From an uncultured Bacteroidales bacterium (GTDB lineage Bacteria; Bacteroidota; Bacteroidia; Bacteroidales; UBA932), in assembly GCA_934680015.1 (NCBI GenBank), contig CAKUSP010000006.1, positions 70,544 to 134,543 on the forward strand: DNA of 64,000 bases. Reading direction: 5' to 3'. The translations under genes and the position numbers were made by a program. Under the pieces are notes generated by a model, which was given only the letters and a program-made list of their open reading frames with translations, made no database searches and was not told the origin of the DNA. Below are positions 24,966 to 34,312 of the stretch, in pieces. Numbering within the stretch: position 1 is the first letter of the stretch; each line of letters begins with the position of its first letter.

Positions 24966-27900
24966 TGAGCATATATCGTTCAGCAGTAAAAAAACCGGTG
25001 ACGACGGCTTTGGTTTTTGTGGCCTTCGCCATTTTCGGTGTGTTTTCTCTTATGAAGACATCCATTTCGCAGTTTCCGGATTTCGATTCGAATACGATTA
25101 TGGTCATGTCTTCATATCAGGGCGCTAGTGCCCAAGATATAGAAACTAATCTTACCAAGGTCCTAGAAAACTCTTTAAATGGTGTGGCTAACCTGAAAGA
25201 ACTTACTTCGGAGTCTAAGGAAAATGTAGCCATACTTACTTTGGAGTTTGAATATGGGACAGATATTGAAGAAGCGACCAACGATGTTCGAGATAAACTC
25301 GACATGGTGAATTCTTCATTACCAGACGGGGCTTCTATCCCTATGATTTTCAAGTTTAGTGCAGATGATATGCCTATCTTGATACTCTCTGCCACGGCAG
25401 ATGAATCCATGGCGGGCCTGGATAAGATTTTGGATGATAAGGTAGCTACTCCATTGGCCAGAGTATCAGGTGTAGGTACTGTTTCCGTCGCAGGTGCGCC
25501 AAGTCGTGAAATTTCTGTTTATTGTGACCCGCAGAAATTGCAGGCATATAATCTAACGGTAAGTTCTATAGCACAGGTAATAGCGGCAGAAAACAGAAAT
25601 CTGCCTTCTGGAAATATTGATATAGGATCTGAGACTTATAATCTGCGTGTTGAGAAAGAGTTTGATAATCCATCGGAAATTCTGGACATAGTAGTTAGTA
25701 ACTCTAATGGGAAGGTCGTTTACCTTAGGGATGTGGCATCTGTAGTTGATGGCCCTAAGGAGCGCGAACAAGAGTCCTATACTAATGGTGCGCGTAGTGC
25801 CCGTATTATTATTCAAAAGCAGAATGGGGCCAACACTGTCAATGTTATCCGTAATGTCAAGAAGCAACTCGAAAAAATAGAAAAGACACTTCCTTCCGAT
25901 ATAAAGATAACGACGGTTGTGGATTCATCTACAAACATCATTAACACCATTCAAACGTTGAAGGATACTATCTTGATCACTTTTTTAGTGGTTATGTTAG
26001 TGGTTTTCTTGTTCCTAGGAAGATGGAGGGCTACATTTATAATTGTACTTTCCATTCCTATAGCGCTGTTGGCTTCGCTAGTATATCTGTTCGCTACTGG
26101 CAATACTCTTAATATCATATCGATGTCTGCATTGTCAATAGCTATAGGTATGGTGGTGGATGATGCCATCGTGGTATTGGAAAACATATCTACACACTTG
26201 GAAAGGGGTGAAAAACCTAAGGAGGCTGCGGTTTTGGCTACTTCGGAAGTGGCTATTTCGGTTGTCGCTTCGACTCTGACCATGCTATGTGTGTTCTTGC
26301 CTTTGACTATGATAAGCGGTATGACGGGCATCATGTTCAAACAACTCGGCTGGATAGTAAGTATCATTATGATAGTTTCCACTACTGCCGCTCTTACTCT
26401 TGTGCCTATGCTTTGTTCAAGATTCCTAAGAAGTGGGAAAAGTAAGAGTCGCTTGCATAAGATGTTTTTCACGCCAGTGGATAATTTCTTAGACAAGATA
26501 TCTCGTGGATATGGTAGGATAATTCGTTGGGCTACCTCGCATCGTAGTGTAGTAGTTATTAGTGCTGCGGCTGTATTCCTTTTGACTGTCATTTTGCTTG
26601 GGCCTAAGATAAAGACAGAGTATTTCCCTCATAGCGACGATGGTCGGTTAAGTATATCCATTAGTTTGCCGGTAGGTACAGCTCAGGAAGTAACTGCCCA
26701 GGTGGCTTCATCGATTTATAATGATATTCAGGAATCAGTACCTGAACTTCAAGTGCTTAATTATTCTTTTGGTCAGGCAGATTCTGACAATGCATTTGCT
26801 AGTATGCAGAATAATGGTACTCAGATTATATCGATGAATATCAATATTGGTTCTGTAGGTGAGAGAAAAAGAGGAACTTCGGAAATAGCAGATCAGATTC
26901 GTGGAATTTTAAGACAGTATCCACAGATTCGTAAAGGTATAGTAACAGAAGGTGGAGGTATGATGGGGGGTGCTTCATCCATAAAGGTAGATGTGTATGG
27001 GTACGATTTCGAGAAGACAGATGCTGTAGCTCGTGAACTTCAAACAAAGATGCTCTCGAGTGATGTTTTCTCACAGGCTACACTCTCTCGTGATGAATAT
27101 ACTCCTGAATACCAGATGGATTTCGATAGGACGAAATTGGCTCTTAATGGACTTACTTCTACTACTGCAGGTCAGGCTTTCAGTGCAGCAGTATCTGGTA
27201 CAGTAGCTTCTTACTTTAGAGAGGATGGTGAGGAGTATTATATAAGGGTACGTTATGCACCGGAATTTAGAACCAGCATTGAGGATTTGGAAAATATTAC
27301 TGTCACCAATGCTATGGGTAAGACTGTAAAGATGAAGGAACTTGGGACGATTAAGGAGACCAGTGTCCCTCCTACGATAGAGAGAAAGGATAGGGAAAGA
27401 TATATCTCTATAAGTGGTATTGTTGCCAATGGAGCCGCTCTTTCAGATGCTGTCGCTGTGGCACAGAAAGCGATAGACGAGATAGATATTCCTAGTGGCG
27501 TCACAACAGATATCGCGGGTGATTATGAAGAACAGCAGAATATGTTTTCAGATATGTTGGTTTTGATAATACTGATAATTATTCTGGTGTATATGGTGAT
27601 GGCTTCCCAGTTCGAGTCGTTTATGTCTCCATTTGTTATCATGTTCTCTCTCCCATTTGCTATTGTGGGCGTAATTTGGGGATTGACCCTTACAGGAACA
27701 GCTATGGGAGTTATGGCGATAATCGGTATAATTATTCTTCTAGGTATAGTGGTTAAGAATGGTATTGTGCTTATAGACTATACTATTCTGTGTCGTGAGA
27801 GGGGAATGAGTATAGTAGATGCATCAGTGGAAGCTGCTAGAAGCCGTCTGCGTCCTATACTTATGACGACGTTAACGACAGTGTTAGGTATGGTACCTAT

Positions 27901-28072
27901 GGCTTTAGGTATAGGTGAAGGTTCTGAGATGTGGGTGAGCTTAGGTATGGTGGTATGTTGGGGCTTAACTGTTTCTACTATAGTTACATTGGTGCTTATT
28001 CCTACAGTTTATTGTATATTTGCCACCAGGCAGGAGAACAGAAGGGCGCGTAAGTCTTTAATGTTAAAATAA
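24965..28072 (+). CDS. RND efflux pump inner membrane transporter (AcrB/MexB-like)
   Basis: A 1035-residue proton-driven HAE1-type pump. The N-terminal helix (SAVKKPVTTALVFVAFAIFG) is followed by a large periplasmic domain, helices from ~335, the conserved SIAIGMVVDDAIVVLENI with paired aspartates in the fourth helix, a second periplasmic domain, and a second helix bundle (ILLGIVVKNGIVLIDY, RLRPILMTTLTTVLGMVP). It exports hydrophobic compounds such as drugs, bile salts or dyes through the TolC partner; the specificity is not predictable. Co-transcribed with the adaptor and channel; a PG0541-type gene follows after 13 bases. Confidence 0.95.
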   Translation: MSIYRSAVKKPVTTALVFVAFAIFGVFSLMKTSISQFPDFDSNTIMVMSSYQGASAQDIETNLTKVLENSLNGVANLKELTSESKENVAILTLEFEYGTDIEEATNDVRDKLDMVNSSLPDGASIPMIFKFSADDMPILILSATADESMAGLDKILDDKVATPLARVSGVGTVSVAGAPSREISVYCDPQKLQAYNLTVSSIAQVIAAENRNLPSGNIDIGSETYNLRVEKEFDNPSEILDIVVSNSNGKVVYLRDVASVVDGPKEREQESYTNGARSARIIIQKQNGANTVNVIRNVKKQLEKIEKTLPSDIKITTVVDSSTNIINTIQTLKDTILITFLVVMLVVFLFLGRWRATFIIVLSIPIALLASLVYLFATGNTLNIISMSALSIAIGMVVDDAIVVLENISTHLERGEKPKEAAVLATSEVAISVVASTLTMLCVFLPLTMISGMTGIMFKQLGWIVSIIMIVSTTAALTLVPMLCSRFLRSGKSKSRLHKMFFTPVDNFLDKISRGYGRIIRWATSHRSVVVISAAAVFLLTVILLGPKIKTEYFPHSDDGRLSISISLPVGTAQEVTAQVASSIYNDIQESVPELQVLNYSFGQADSDNAFASMQNNGTQIISMNINIGSVGERKRGTSEIADQIRGILRQYPQIRKGIVTEGGGMMGGASSIKVDVYGYDFEKTDAVARELQTKMLSSDVFSQATLSRDEYTPEYQMDFDRTKLALNGLTSTTAGQAFSAAVSGTVASYFREDGEEYYIRVRYAPEFRTSIEDLENITVTNAMGKTVKMKELGTIKETSVPPTIERKDRERYISISGIVANGAALSDAVAVAQKAIDEIDIPSGVTTDIAGDYEEQQNMFSDMLVLIILIIILVYMVMASQFESFMSPFVIMFSLPFAIVGVIWGLTLTGTAMGVMAIIGIIILLGIVVKNGIVLIDYTILCRERGMSIVDASVEAARSRLRPILMTTLTTVLGMVPMALGIGEGSEMWVSLGMVVCWGLTVSTIVTLVLIPTVYCIFATRQENRRARKSLMLK

Positions 28073-28085
28073 GGAGATTTAAAAA

Positions 28086-28379
28086 ATGATCGCTATATTT
28101 GTGAGTTACAATCAAGCTTTTAACGACGAAATCGTGGAGCTGTTAGAACAATTCGGTCAGAGAGGCTTTTCCAGATGGGATGAGGTGATGGGTCGTGGAA
28201 GTGTGGATGGAGAACCTCATTATGGGAATCATGCTTGGCCAGCTATGAATCAGGCTGTGCTGACTATGGTGGATGATTCTATAGCAGATGAAGTGTTGGA
28301 TGCTCTTCATAAGAAAGATTTGGCATATCCGGATTTGGGATTGAGAGCTTTTAGTTGGAAAATAGATAAGCATATTTAA
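28086..28379 (+). CDS. PG0541-family transporter-associated small protein
   Basis: A 97-residue cytoplasmic protein with no membrane segment. It resembles the family named after Porphyromonas gingivalis PG0541, encoded directly behind TolC/adaptor/RND genes in Bacteroidales, as here. The N-terminus IAIFVSYNQAFNDEIVELL suggests a ferredoxin-like fold of the P-II/NIL type, and FSRWDEVMGRG and HAWPAMNQ are probable conserved blocks. The function is unknown; the constant position points to regulation or assembly of the pump. The thioredoxin gene starts one base after its stop. Confidence 0.75.
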   Translation: MIAIFVSYNQAFNDEIVELLEQFGQRGFSRWDEVMGRGSVDGEPHYGNHAWPAMNQAVLTMVDDSIADEVLDALHKKDLAYPDLGLRAFSWKIDKHI

Positions 28380-28380
28380 T

Positions 28381-28695
28381 ATGGAAGTAATAATAACAAA
28401 TCAGAATTTTGAACAAGTTTTGTCATCCTCCCCAGTGGTAGTAGTCGATTTTTGGGCGACATGGTGTGGCCCTTGTCGTATGCTCGCACCTACTCTTGAG
28501 GAGGTGGCAGAGGAAATGGACGGGAAAGCAATGGTCGCAAAATGCAATATTGACGAGGAGCGCGATTTGGCTATGCAGTATCGCATAATGAGTATCCCTA
28601 CGCTGGTTTATTTTAAAAATGGTGTTGCCGTTGATAAGACGGTGGGCGTAGTTTCTAAAGAGGAGATAATCACTAAAATCAATAATTTATTATGA
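28381..28695 (+). CDS. trxA: Thioredoxin
   Basis: A 104-residue disulfide reductase with the canonical WCGPCRM active site (Cys29, Cys32), the preceding VVVDFWAT strand and the cis-proline segment MSIPTLVYFKNG. No signal peptide, so cytoplasmic. It starts one base behind the PG0541-type gene and overlaps the following outer membrane protein gene as ATGA, so it appears to be part of the efflux operon transcript. Confidence 0.95.
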   Translation: MEVIITNQNFEQVLSSSPVVVVDFWATWCGPCRMLAPTLEEVAEEMDGKAMVAKCNIDEERDLAMQYRIMSIPTLVYFKNGVAVDKTVGVVSKEEIITKINNLL

Positions 28696-29411
28696 AAAGA
28701 TTAATTTTAACCGCTGTCGCCGCTTTAGCACTCGCAGTCAGTGCAAATGCACAAATAGGTATAGTGGCAGGTCTTACTTCTGCCTCTACCTCTATTGATG
28801 AAGCTTATAATGATATTGCTGTTGCTAAGACTGCAAACAAATATCATTTTGGTCTTGTCTATAATCTCGATCTACCTTTTGGATTAAGTATTCAGCCTGG
28901 TATTCTTTATAATGTTAAAGGTCAAAGTCTTAATGATAACATTACTGCATTTGGACAGAAAGCAGATATTACTATCAATACAAGCACAGGGTATCTCGAG
29001 GTTCCAGTGAGAGTCGCGTGGGGAATGGACTTTGGGATTGTGGAGCCGTTTGTTTTTGCAGAACCTTTTTTGGGTTATGCGGTAACTACGGAAACAGTTT
29101 CATCTTTCAAAGATGATGCTACGAAGCAGACTATGTCTAAGTTAGCATCTGCAGCAGGGTTGAAGTTGGATACAGCGAGCGATGACCCTAATAGATGGGA
29201 CGATAGGAATCGTCTAGAGTATGGCGTAGGCCTAGGTGCTGGTATTAAGGTGCTGAATAGGATTGCTATTTCGGCAAAGTATTATTGGGATCTTGGAAAG
29301 GTTTACAAGGATTCTGATTCTAATTCGAGCATTACAGCAGCTGCCATGTATAAAGCAGTAAGCAGCCAGAAGTGTTCTGGAATCGCAGCTACTCTAACTT
29401 TATACTTTTAG
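28692..29411 (+). CDS. Outer membrane beta-barrel protein
   Basis: A 239-residue protein with a clean signal peptide (LILTAVAALALAVSANAQ) and regular amphipathic strands (YHFGLVYNLDLPFGL, SIQPGILYNVKG, LEVPVRVAWGMDFGI, VEPFVFAEPFLGYAV), ending in IAATLTLYF. This is the PF13568-like small barrel family. The start overlaps the thioredoxin stop by 4 bases, an unexpected coupling of a cytoplasmic reductase with a membrane barrel. Residues ~150-175 form a hydrophilic loop. A strong terminator follows, so it closes the operon. Confidence 0.8.
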   Translation: MKRLILTAVAALALAVSANAQIGIVAGLTSASTSIDEAYNDIAVAKTANKYHFGLVYNLDLPFGLSIQPGILYNVKGQSLNDNITAFGQKADITINTSTGYLEVPVRVAWGMDFGIVEPFVFAEPFLGYAVTTETVSSFKDDATKQTMSKLASAAGLKLDTASDDPNRWDDRNRLEYGVGLGAGIKVLNRIAISAKYYWDLGKVYKDSDSNSSITAAAMYKAVSSQKCSGIAATLTLYF

Positions 29412-29433
29412 TCACTGATATCTATAATGAATA

Positions 29434-29467
29434 CAAGCCGCACGTTATAATCGCGCGGCTTGTTTTT
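29434..29467 (+). terminator. Terminator after the barrel-protein gene
   Basis: CAAGCCGC and GCGGCTTG form an 8-bp stem followed by TTTTTAG, about 25 bases beyond the stop codon. Confidence 0.8.
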
Positions 29468-29606
29468 AGTAGGCATAAAAAATAAGTTTGTAAAGATCAG
29501 TAGTGATTTTTCGAGGTTATAGACCAAACGGATTTCCTAAAATGATGTAGGCTATTTTTTTTTTTTTTGAAAGTTGCTTAGTTAAAATAAAACACAAATA
29601 TAAAGG

Positions 29607-30584
29607 ATGTTACGAGAGGAGATTATAGAATATTTGGGACAGGATTGGGAATTATTGAATGAATATATTTCTAATTCGTTGCACTCGGATGTGATTTTGT
29701 TGAATAAGGTTAATGAGGACATCCTTTCGCATGGAGGGAAGATGTTACGGCCCATAGTGGCACTTTTAATTGCGCGTTTATTAAATCAGAAAGGGGCATG
29801 TGATGAAGCGATTAAAGTGGCAGCGGCAACGGAACTCCTGCATAATGCCACATTGTTGCACGATGACGTGGCTGATCATAGTCCGACCCGTAGAGGAGAG
29901 CCTACATTATGCTCGAAGCTTGGTGCTGGAGCAGCTGTACTGGTGGGAGATTTTTGGCTCGCAAGAGCTATGGAATTAACCATCACTTCGGCTAAACGAG
30001 ATTCGATGGCTAAGATTTTTTCTAAGGCCATGACTAATCTTGCAGAAGGGGAGATGCTTCAGTTACAAAAGTCATGTGGCGAAGGAACTGATGAAGAAGA
30101 TTATTTTAAGATAATCTACTGTAAAACAGCGTCGTTATTTGAAACCGCTTGTATGAGTTCTGCTATTGCAAGTGACGCTTCCGAGGCACAGCAAAAGGCT
30201 ATTTCTGAATATGCCATTTCGCTTGGAATCGCTTTCCAGATTAAGGATGACATTCTGGATTATGTCGGTGATGACTCTTTGGGTAAACCTGTAGGAGTTG
30301 ATTTGAGAGAACAAAAGATAACTTTGCCATTATTGTGTGCCTTAAAAAATGCTCCAGAGAAGGAGTCGGAAATAAGAAAAATGATTTCTGAAATTCATTT
30401 ATATCCTCAGTATTGTGAACAAATTCGTAAATTTGTGATTGACACTTTAGGCGTGAGAGATTCGGAAAAGATTTTAACAGAATACATAGGCAAATCTTTA
30501 GATGCGTTGTCTTGTTTTCCGGAAGGTCAGGAAAAGAACTATTTGAAAAGAGTCGCAGAATATAACAGGTTGAGAAAGGTATAA
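29607..30584 (+). CDS. Polyprenyl (octaprenyl-type) diphosphate synthase
   Basis: Builds long trans-prenyl diphosphates from isopentenyl diphosphate, here most likely for the side chain of menaquinone. The first aspartate-rich motif is LLHDDVADHSPTRRG near residues 88-102, the second is QIKDDILDYVGD near 211-222. Length 325 is normal, and no membrane segment is present. A 14-T run lies 40 bases upstream. The following gene overlaps by one base, starting the operon ispB-like, holB, ricT, gldH, trmB. Chain length cannot be fixed from the sequence. Confidence 0.92.
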   Translation: MLREEIIEYLGQDWELLNEYISNSLHSDVILLNKVNEDILSHGGKMLRPIVALLIARLLNQKGACDEAIKVAAATELLHNATLLHDDVADHSPTRRGEPTLCSKLGAGAAVLVGDFWLARAMELTITSAKRDSMAKIFSKAMTNLAEGEMLQLQKSCGEGTDEEDYFKIIYCKTASLFETACMSSAIASDASEAQQKAISEYAISLGIAFQIKDDILDYVGDDSLGKPVGVDLREQKITLPLLCALKNAPEKESEIRKMISEIHLYPQYCEQIRKFVIDTLGVRDSEKILTEYIGKSLDALSCFPEGQEKNYLKRVAEYNRLRKV

Positions 30585-31576
30585 TGAAGTTTTCGCAGAT
30601 AAAAGTCGATGAGCATATCGTTGATGCGCTAAGGGGCATGGTTGACTCTGGAAAGGTGCCTCATGCCATAATGTTCCATGAGGATGATGGCGGCGGCGCT
30701 CTCTGGCTGGCATTGGCATTTTTGCAATACTTGTATTGTGCGAATAGAGAGGATGGAGACTCCTGTGGCGTGTGTCCATCTTGTAATAAAATAGGGAAAT
30801 TGATTCATCCTGATATGCATTTTGTTTTCCCTGTAAATACTTCTAAATGTGGTGATTATTTAGATAAGTGGCGCTCGCTCGTACAGCAAAATCAGTATTT
30901 TACGGAGAATGACTTAAACGCTGCATTGGAGATAGAAGGAAAGTCGGCGATGATAAAGGTAGACGAGGCAAAAGCTCTTTTGGATACACTTTCTTTTGCT
31001 GCCTTGGAAAAAGGATATAGAAGCGTAATTATCTATCTCCCAGAAAAAATGAATAAGGATGCGGCTAATCGACTTTTAAAACTTATAGAGGAACCACCTA
31101 AATTGACCGAGTTTATTTTGATTACCCATGCTCCAGAGCAGGTCCTTACTACTATTGCGTCACGATGTCAGCGTATAAGATTGTCTCCTGTTTCTTCTAT
31201 AAATAGCGAAAGCGAAGAAGACCTCCAGATGTTACGACTTCTTATGCAGGGCTTACTTGCAAAGGATTTATATGCCTGTTTGGAAGTATCCGAAACTCTA
31301 TCAGGAGTGTCGTCAAAGGAAAAGGCGAAAAGTTTTTGTAAATTTGTCGCAGAGAATTTGCGCTATATTTTCCTTTTGCAACAGGGGATGGAGTCTTTAG
31401 TAAAGGTGGAAGGTGAAAGGTTAGAAGAATTGAAGGATTGGGCTCAGCGAAGCCGTAAGACTTTCCCTCGCGTTGCGTTGGATGCTATAAGCCGGGCGAT
31501 AATGTTGATATCTCGTAATGTGAGTATGAAGATTGTCTTTACCGATTTGGTGGACAGATTATATGTAAATATATGA
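30584..31576 (+). CDS. holB: DNA polymerase III delta-prime subunit (clamp loader)
   Basis: A 330-residue AAA+-related clamp-loader subunit. A four-cysteine zinc pattern (YCANREDGDSCGVCPSC) lies near residues 47-63, followed by the sensor region IIYLPEKMNKDAANRLLKLIE, typical of delta-prime, and the SRCQRI segment (SRC box). The P-loop position is degenerate (DDGGGALW), as expected for a delta-prime that does not hydrolyse ATP. It overlaps the prenyl synthase by one base and ricT by 4 bases; the holB-ricT order is conserved in the phylum. Confidence 0.88.
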   Translation: MKFSQIKVDEHIVDALRGMVDSGKVPHAIMFHEDDGGGALWLALAFLQYLYCANREDGDSCGVCPSCNKIGKLIHPDMHFVFPVNTSKCGDYLDKWRSLVQQNQYFTENDLNAALEIEGKSAMIKVDEAKALLDTLSFAALEKGYRSVIIYLPEKMNKDAANRLLKLIEEPPKLTEFILITHAPEQVLTTIASRCQRIRLSPVSSINSESEEDLQMLRLLMQGLLAKDLYACLEVSETLSGVSSKEKAKSFCKFVAENLRYIFLLQQGMESLVKVEGERLEELKDWAQRSRKTFPRVALDAISRAIMLISRNVSMKIVFTDLVDRLYVNI

Positions 31577-32712
31577 ATGAATCAAAAAAATACGATTGCT
31601 TTAGGGGTTGTGAAATTGTAGATTACGAAGACGGAACTACTGAAGTTACATATAGACAAGGCTGCTGCAAATTAGCAGATTATAACTATTTAAAAGGGAC
31701 CCTACCTATAGATAATAACGGCGTGTTCGAAGTAAGGTTCAAAAATACGCGTAAGGGGTATTATAGAAATGAGTCAGGACAAAGCGTAAGGCAAGGTGAC
31801 AAGGTGGTGGTGGAGGCTAATCCTGGCTACGATCTAGGTATAGTAACTTTAGAAGGACCATTGGTCTCTTTACAGATGGAAAGACGCCATATAGATCCAT
31901 CAACCTATGAGTTTAAAAAGATTCTAAGAAAAGCCCGCCCGGCAGATTTGGACCGCTGGATGGCAGCTACTGCGCGTGAACAGAATACTATGATAGAGGC
32001 TCGTCGTATCGCTGCGACGATGGGGCTTGAAATGAAGATAGGGGATGTGGAGTTTCAAGGCGATGGCACCAAAGCTATTTTTTATTATATCGCCGATGGA
32101 AGGGTCGATTTCCGCCAGTTGATTAAAGTATTCGCTGAAGAATTCAAGATAAGAATCGAGATGAAGCAGATAGGAGCTCGTCAGGAGGCCGGACTTATCG
32201 GTGGTATAGGTGTATGTGGAAGGGCTTTATGTTGTGCTAATTATGTCACTAACTTTAAAAGTATAAGCACTTCGGCTGCACGTTGCCAGGACCTATCTCT
32301 TAATCCACAAAAATTGGCCGGCCAATGCGGAAAACTAAAATGCTGCATTAATTACGAGGTGCCAGTGTATTTGGATGCACAGAGCCGCATACCTAAGGTG
32401 GTAGAACCATTGGAATTCGAGGATGGATTGGCCTATCTAAGAAAGACCGACATTCTTGCTGAAATGATGTATTTTTCTTACGATAAAACATCAGATGCAG
32501 CACTTTATCCGATTCCAGCTGCTGAGGTCGTGGAGATCCAAAAGATGAATAGAAATGGCATTCGCCCACAATCTTTGATTCCAGAACAGGAACCATCTTC
32601 TCCAGAGTTTGTGACGGCGGCAGGAGAAGGTAGTATTTCGCGTTTCGATGCCCCTAGGAAGAATAAAAAAAATCGCAGAAAAAGTGGGAAAAAACCGCAG
32701 CAAGATAATTAA
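31573..32712 (+). CDS. ricT: RicT-like PSP1-domain protein
   Basis: A 379-residue protein of the PSP1/YaaT family. In Bacillus this protein (RicT) joins RicA and RicF in an iron-sulfur complex that acts with RNase Y; the role in Bacteroidetes is not established. The domain signature is visible as VCGRALCCANYV and GQCGKLKCCINYE, with the cysteines expected for metal or cluster binding. The C-terminal ~60 residues are basic and low in complexity (RKNKKNRRKSGKKP), which suggests RNA contact. It overlaps holB by 4 bases and gldH by about 65 bases. Confidence 0.88.
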   Translation: MNESKKYDCFRGCEIVDYEDGTTEVTYRQGCCKLADYNYLKGTLPIDNNGVFEVRFKNTRKGYYRNESGQSVRQGDKVVVEANPGYDLGIVTLEGPLVSLQMERRHIDPSTYEFKKILRKARPADLDRWMAATAREQNTMIEARRIAATMGLEMKIGDVEFQGDGTKAIFYYIADGRVDFRQLIKVFAEEFKIRIEMKQIGARQEAGLIGGIGVCGRALCCANYVTNFKSISTSAARCQDLSLNPQKLAGQCGKLKCCINYEVPVYLDAQSRIPKVVEPLEFEDGLAYLRKTDILAEMMYFSYDKTSDAALYPIPAAEVVEIQKMNRNGIRPQSLIPEQEPSSPEFVTAAGEGSISRFDAPRKNKKNRRKSGKKPQQDN

Positions 32713-33100
32713 ATCGATAAGTGGTTTGCTATACATATGCTTGTGTCTGCATGCTTGTGAGCGAAATGATGCAGGAGTAGAGTATATTCGAGGGAAAAGA
32801 GCCGAATACGAGTTTGTGCTTTCCGATGTGGATACATTATCGTATTATGATGTAGCATTTTATACTAATGCTAAACTTCGTTCCATAGGCGGTGTGGAAC
32901 TAGAATTAAGGTGGTATTCTCCAAGTAATGCTATATACATAGAAAGAGTCTGGATGAAGTCGTCCCGCTCGGTGCAACCCTATAGGGATTATATGCGTTT
33001 TTTTGAAAATGGAGATTGGATATTAAGAATTTATCCTGGTACTGGAAAGGAGATTTTATCTGGGCTAGGTATGGAATGGAAAAAGGATGGGACACGATAA
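32648..33100 (+). CDS. gldH: Gliding-motility-type lipoprotein GldH
   Basis: A 150-residue lipoprotein. The ATG gives a long basic leader followed by the hydrophobic stretch ISGLLYICLCLHAC with the lipobox cysteine near 36. The mature domain has the short strands and central NAIYIERVWM segment seen in GldH proteins. In Flavobacterium GldH is needed for gliding; in non-gliding Bacteroidales it persists next to ricT with unknown duty. The start overlaps ricT deeply; no better start between 32690 and 32730 is clear. It overlaps trmB by 14 bases. Confidence 0.75.
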   Translation: MPLGRIKKIAEKVGKNRSKIIKSISGLLYICLCLHACERNDAGVEYIRGKRAEYEFVLSDVDTLSYYDVAFYTNAKLRSIGGVELELRWYSPSNAIYIERVWMKSSRSVQPYRDYMRFFENGDWILRIYPGTGKEILSGLGMEWKKDGTR

Positions 33101-33863
33101 ATTACGTAGATTTGCAGAAAACGAGACATTTTCATGTCTTATACAGCCCAGTGCATCGGAGATAATGCCAAATGGATTTTTTGATTTGAAGGATCACCCT
33201 ATAAAGGGGCATTGGGGTGAAAAAATGTTTGGGAATCCAGATGCACAGATAGTCCTGGAATTGGGGTGTGGCAAGGGAGAGTACACGATAGATTTGGCCA
33301 AGCGCTATCCTCAAAAATGCTTTATAGGGGTAGATATAAAAGGCGCTCGGCTGTGGAAAGGGGCGAAAACTGCTACCATTGAAAAGATTGATAATGTAGC
33401 CTTCCTTCGCACAAGGATAGAGTTCATAACGGCTTTTTTTGCTCCTGAAGAAGTGAGCCAAATATGGCTTACTTTCTCTGATCCTCAAATGAAAAGTGAG
33501 AATTCGCGTTTGACTTCGCCTCTATTTTTAGAGCGGTATCGTCGCTTTCTTAAAAAAGGTGGTGTCGTGCATCTTAAGACCGATTCTGCTTTTTTATGCG
33601 AATATACACATAGCGTCGTGCGGGCCAATTCCTTAAAAGAACTTGCCTATACTACTGATTTATACGCTTCCAGGGATAATTCTTATGATCCTTCCTTATA
33701 TGAAGTCCAGACTTTTTATGAAAAAATGTTCCTTTCTCAGGGGATACCTATTACATATCAGTCTTTTGTGATCGATAAAGAGGGCTCTTACATTTATCCT
33801 TTAGATTTTGACGAGAAATCGTGGCGAGAGAAAGAGAAAGCGCGTCTTTCCAAAAGTGAATAA
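33087..33863 (+). CDS. trmB: tRNA (guanine-N7-)-methyltransferase
   Basis: Methylates N7 of G46 in tRNA variable loops using S-adenosylmethionine. The AdoMet site is LELGCGKGEYTIDLAKRYP near residues 56-74, the second site FIGVDIKGAR, and the family signature appears as LTFSDPQMK in place of the usual FPDPWPK, a common variant in Bacteroidetes. The C-terminal VQTFYEKMFLSQGIPI completes the fold. Length 258. Last gene of the operon, followed by a bidirectional terminator. Confidence 0.92.
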   Translation: MGHDKLRRFAENETFSCLIQPSASEIMPNGFFDLKDHPIKGHWGEKMFGNPDAQIVLELGCGKGEYTIDLAKRYPQKCFIGVDIKGARLWKGAKTATIEKIDNVAFLRTRIEFITAFFAPEEVSQIWLTFSDPQMKSENSRLTSPLFLERYRRFLKKGGVVHLKTDSAFLCEYTHSVVRANSLKELAYTTDLYASRDNSYDPSLYEVQTFYEKMFLSQGIPITYQSFVIDKEGSYIYPLDFDEKSWREKEKARLSKSE

Positions 33864-33865
33864 AA

Positions 33866-33896
33866 AAAGAGGACTAAATTCTATTAGTCCTCTTTT
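33866..33896. terminator. Bidirectional terminator between trmB and rpsT
   Basis: AAAGAGGACTAA and TTAGTCCTCTTT form a 12-bp stem with a 6-base loop, flanked by A-runs on one side and T-runs on the other. It serves the rightward trmB operon and the leftward rpsT transcript. Confidence 0.85.
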
Positions 33897-33915
33897 TAGA
33901 TGTTAGTCTTAAAAA

Positions 33916-34173
33916 CTATTTGCCAAGCTTATTAATGTAAACTTGAATTCCGCTTTTAAGGTTGGCCGCTTTATTCTTATGAATTACGCCAATCTTTGCA
34001 AGCTTGTCGATTTTAGCGAAAACTGCAGGTGCAGCTGCTTCTGCTGCGCTTTTATCTGTAGTATTTCGAATGTCGCGGATAGCGTTTCTAGTAGTCTTTG
34101 CATAATATCTATTATGCAATCTACGCCTCTCACCTTGACGAGCTGCTTTGTCTGCTGAAGCTGTGTTTGCCAT
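33916..34173 (-). CDS. rpsT: 30S ribosomal protein S20
   Basis: An 85-residue basic helical protein that binds 16S rRNA and aids assembly of the small subunit. The pattern [34 protein letters not shown] and the C-terminal [17 protein letters not shown] is that of S20. It lies directly behind tRNA-Glu on the same strand, an order also seen in Bacteroides, and probably shares its transcript. It ends at the bidirectional terminator. Confidence 0.95.
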   Translation of the reverse strand: MANTASADKAARQGERRRLHNRYYAKTTRNAIRDIRNTTDKSAAEAAAPAVFAKIDKLAKIGVIHKNKAANLKSGIQVYINKLGK

Positions 34174-34197
34174 ATTATTACTTTTTTATTTTTTTCG

Positions 34198-34269
34198 TAG
34201 TCGGTAGGAGAATCGAACTCCTATTGCAAGAATGAAAATCTTGAGTACTAGCCGTTATACGAACCGACC
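34198..34269 (-). tRNA. tRNA-Glu (anticodon TTC)
   Basis: On the minus strand GGTCGGT pairs with ACCGACT (first pair a wobble), discriminator A. The anticodon arm CAAGA-TTTTCAT-TCTTG gives TTC, and the T-arm contains GTTCGATTC. About 72 nucleotides. Confidence 0.95.
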
Positions 34270-34280
34270 AAAAAGGACTG

Positions 34281-34310
34281 CAAATATAGTTAATAATTTT
34301 TATAATGCAA
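34281..34310 (-). promoter_or_regulatory. Bacteroidetes-type promoter of tRNA-Glu/rpsT
   Basis: On the minus strand TTG (34308-34310) and TATATTTG (34281-34288) are separated by 19 bases, 11 bases upstream of the tRNA. It lies against the stop codon of the DUF4837 gene. Confidence 0.65.
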
Positions 34311-34312
34311 AA

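Noticed and set aside
26000..26600. 213-codon leftward frame inside the RND pump gene
   Set aside because: A shadow of the pump's membrane segment; Thr/Ile-rich antisense product with no start signal.
29555..29568. 14-T run upstream of the prenyl synthase as a terminator or phase-variable tract
   Set aside because: No stem precedes it, and the real terminator of the upstream operon lies 90 bases earlier; A/T runs are common in these spacers.
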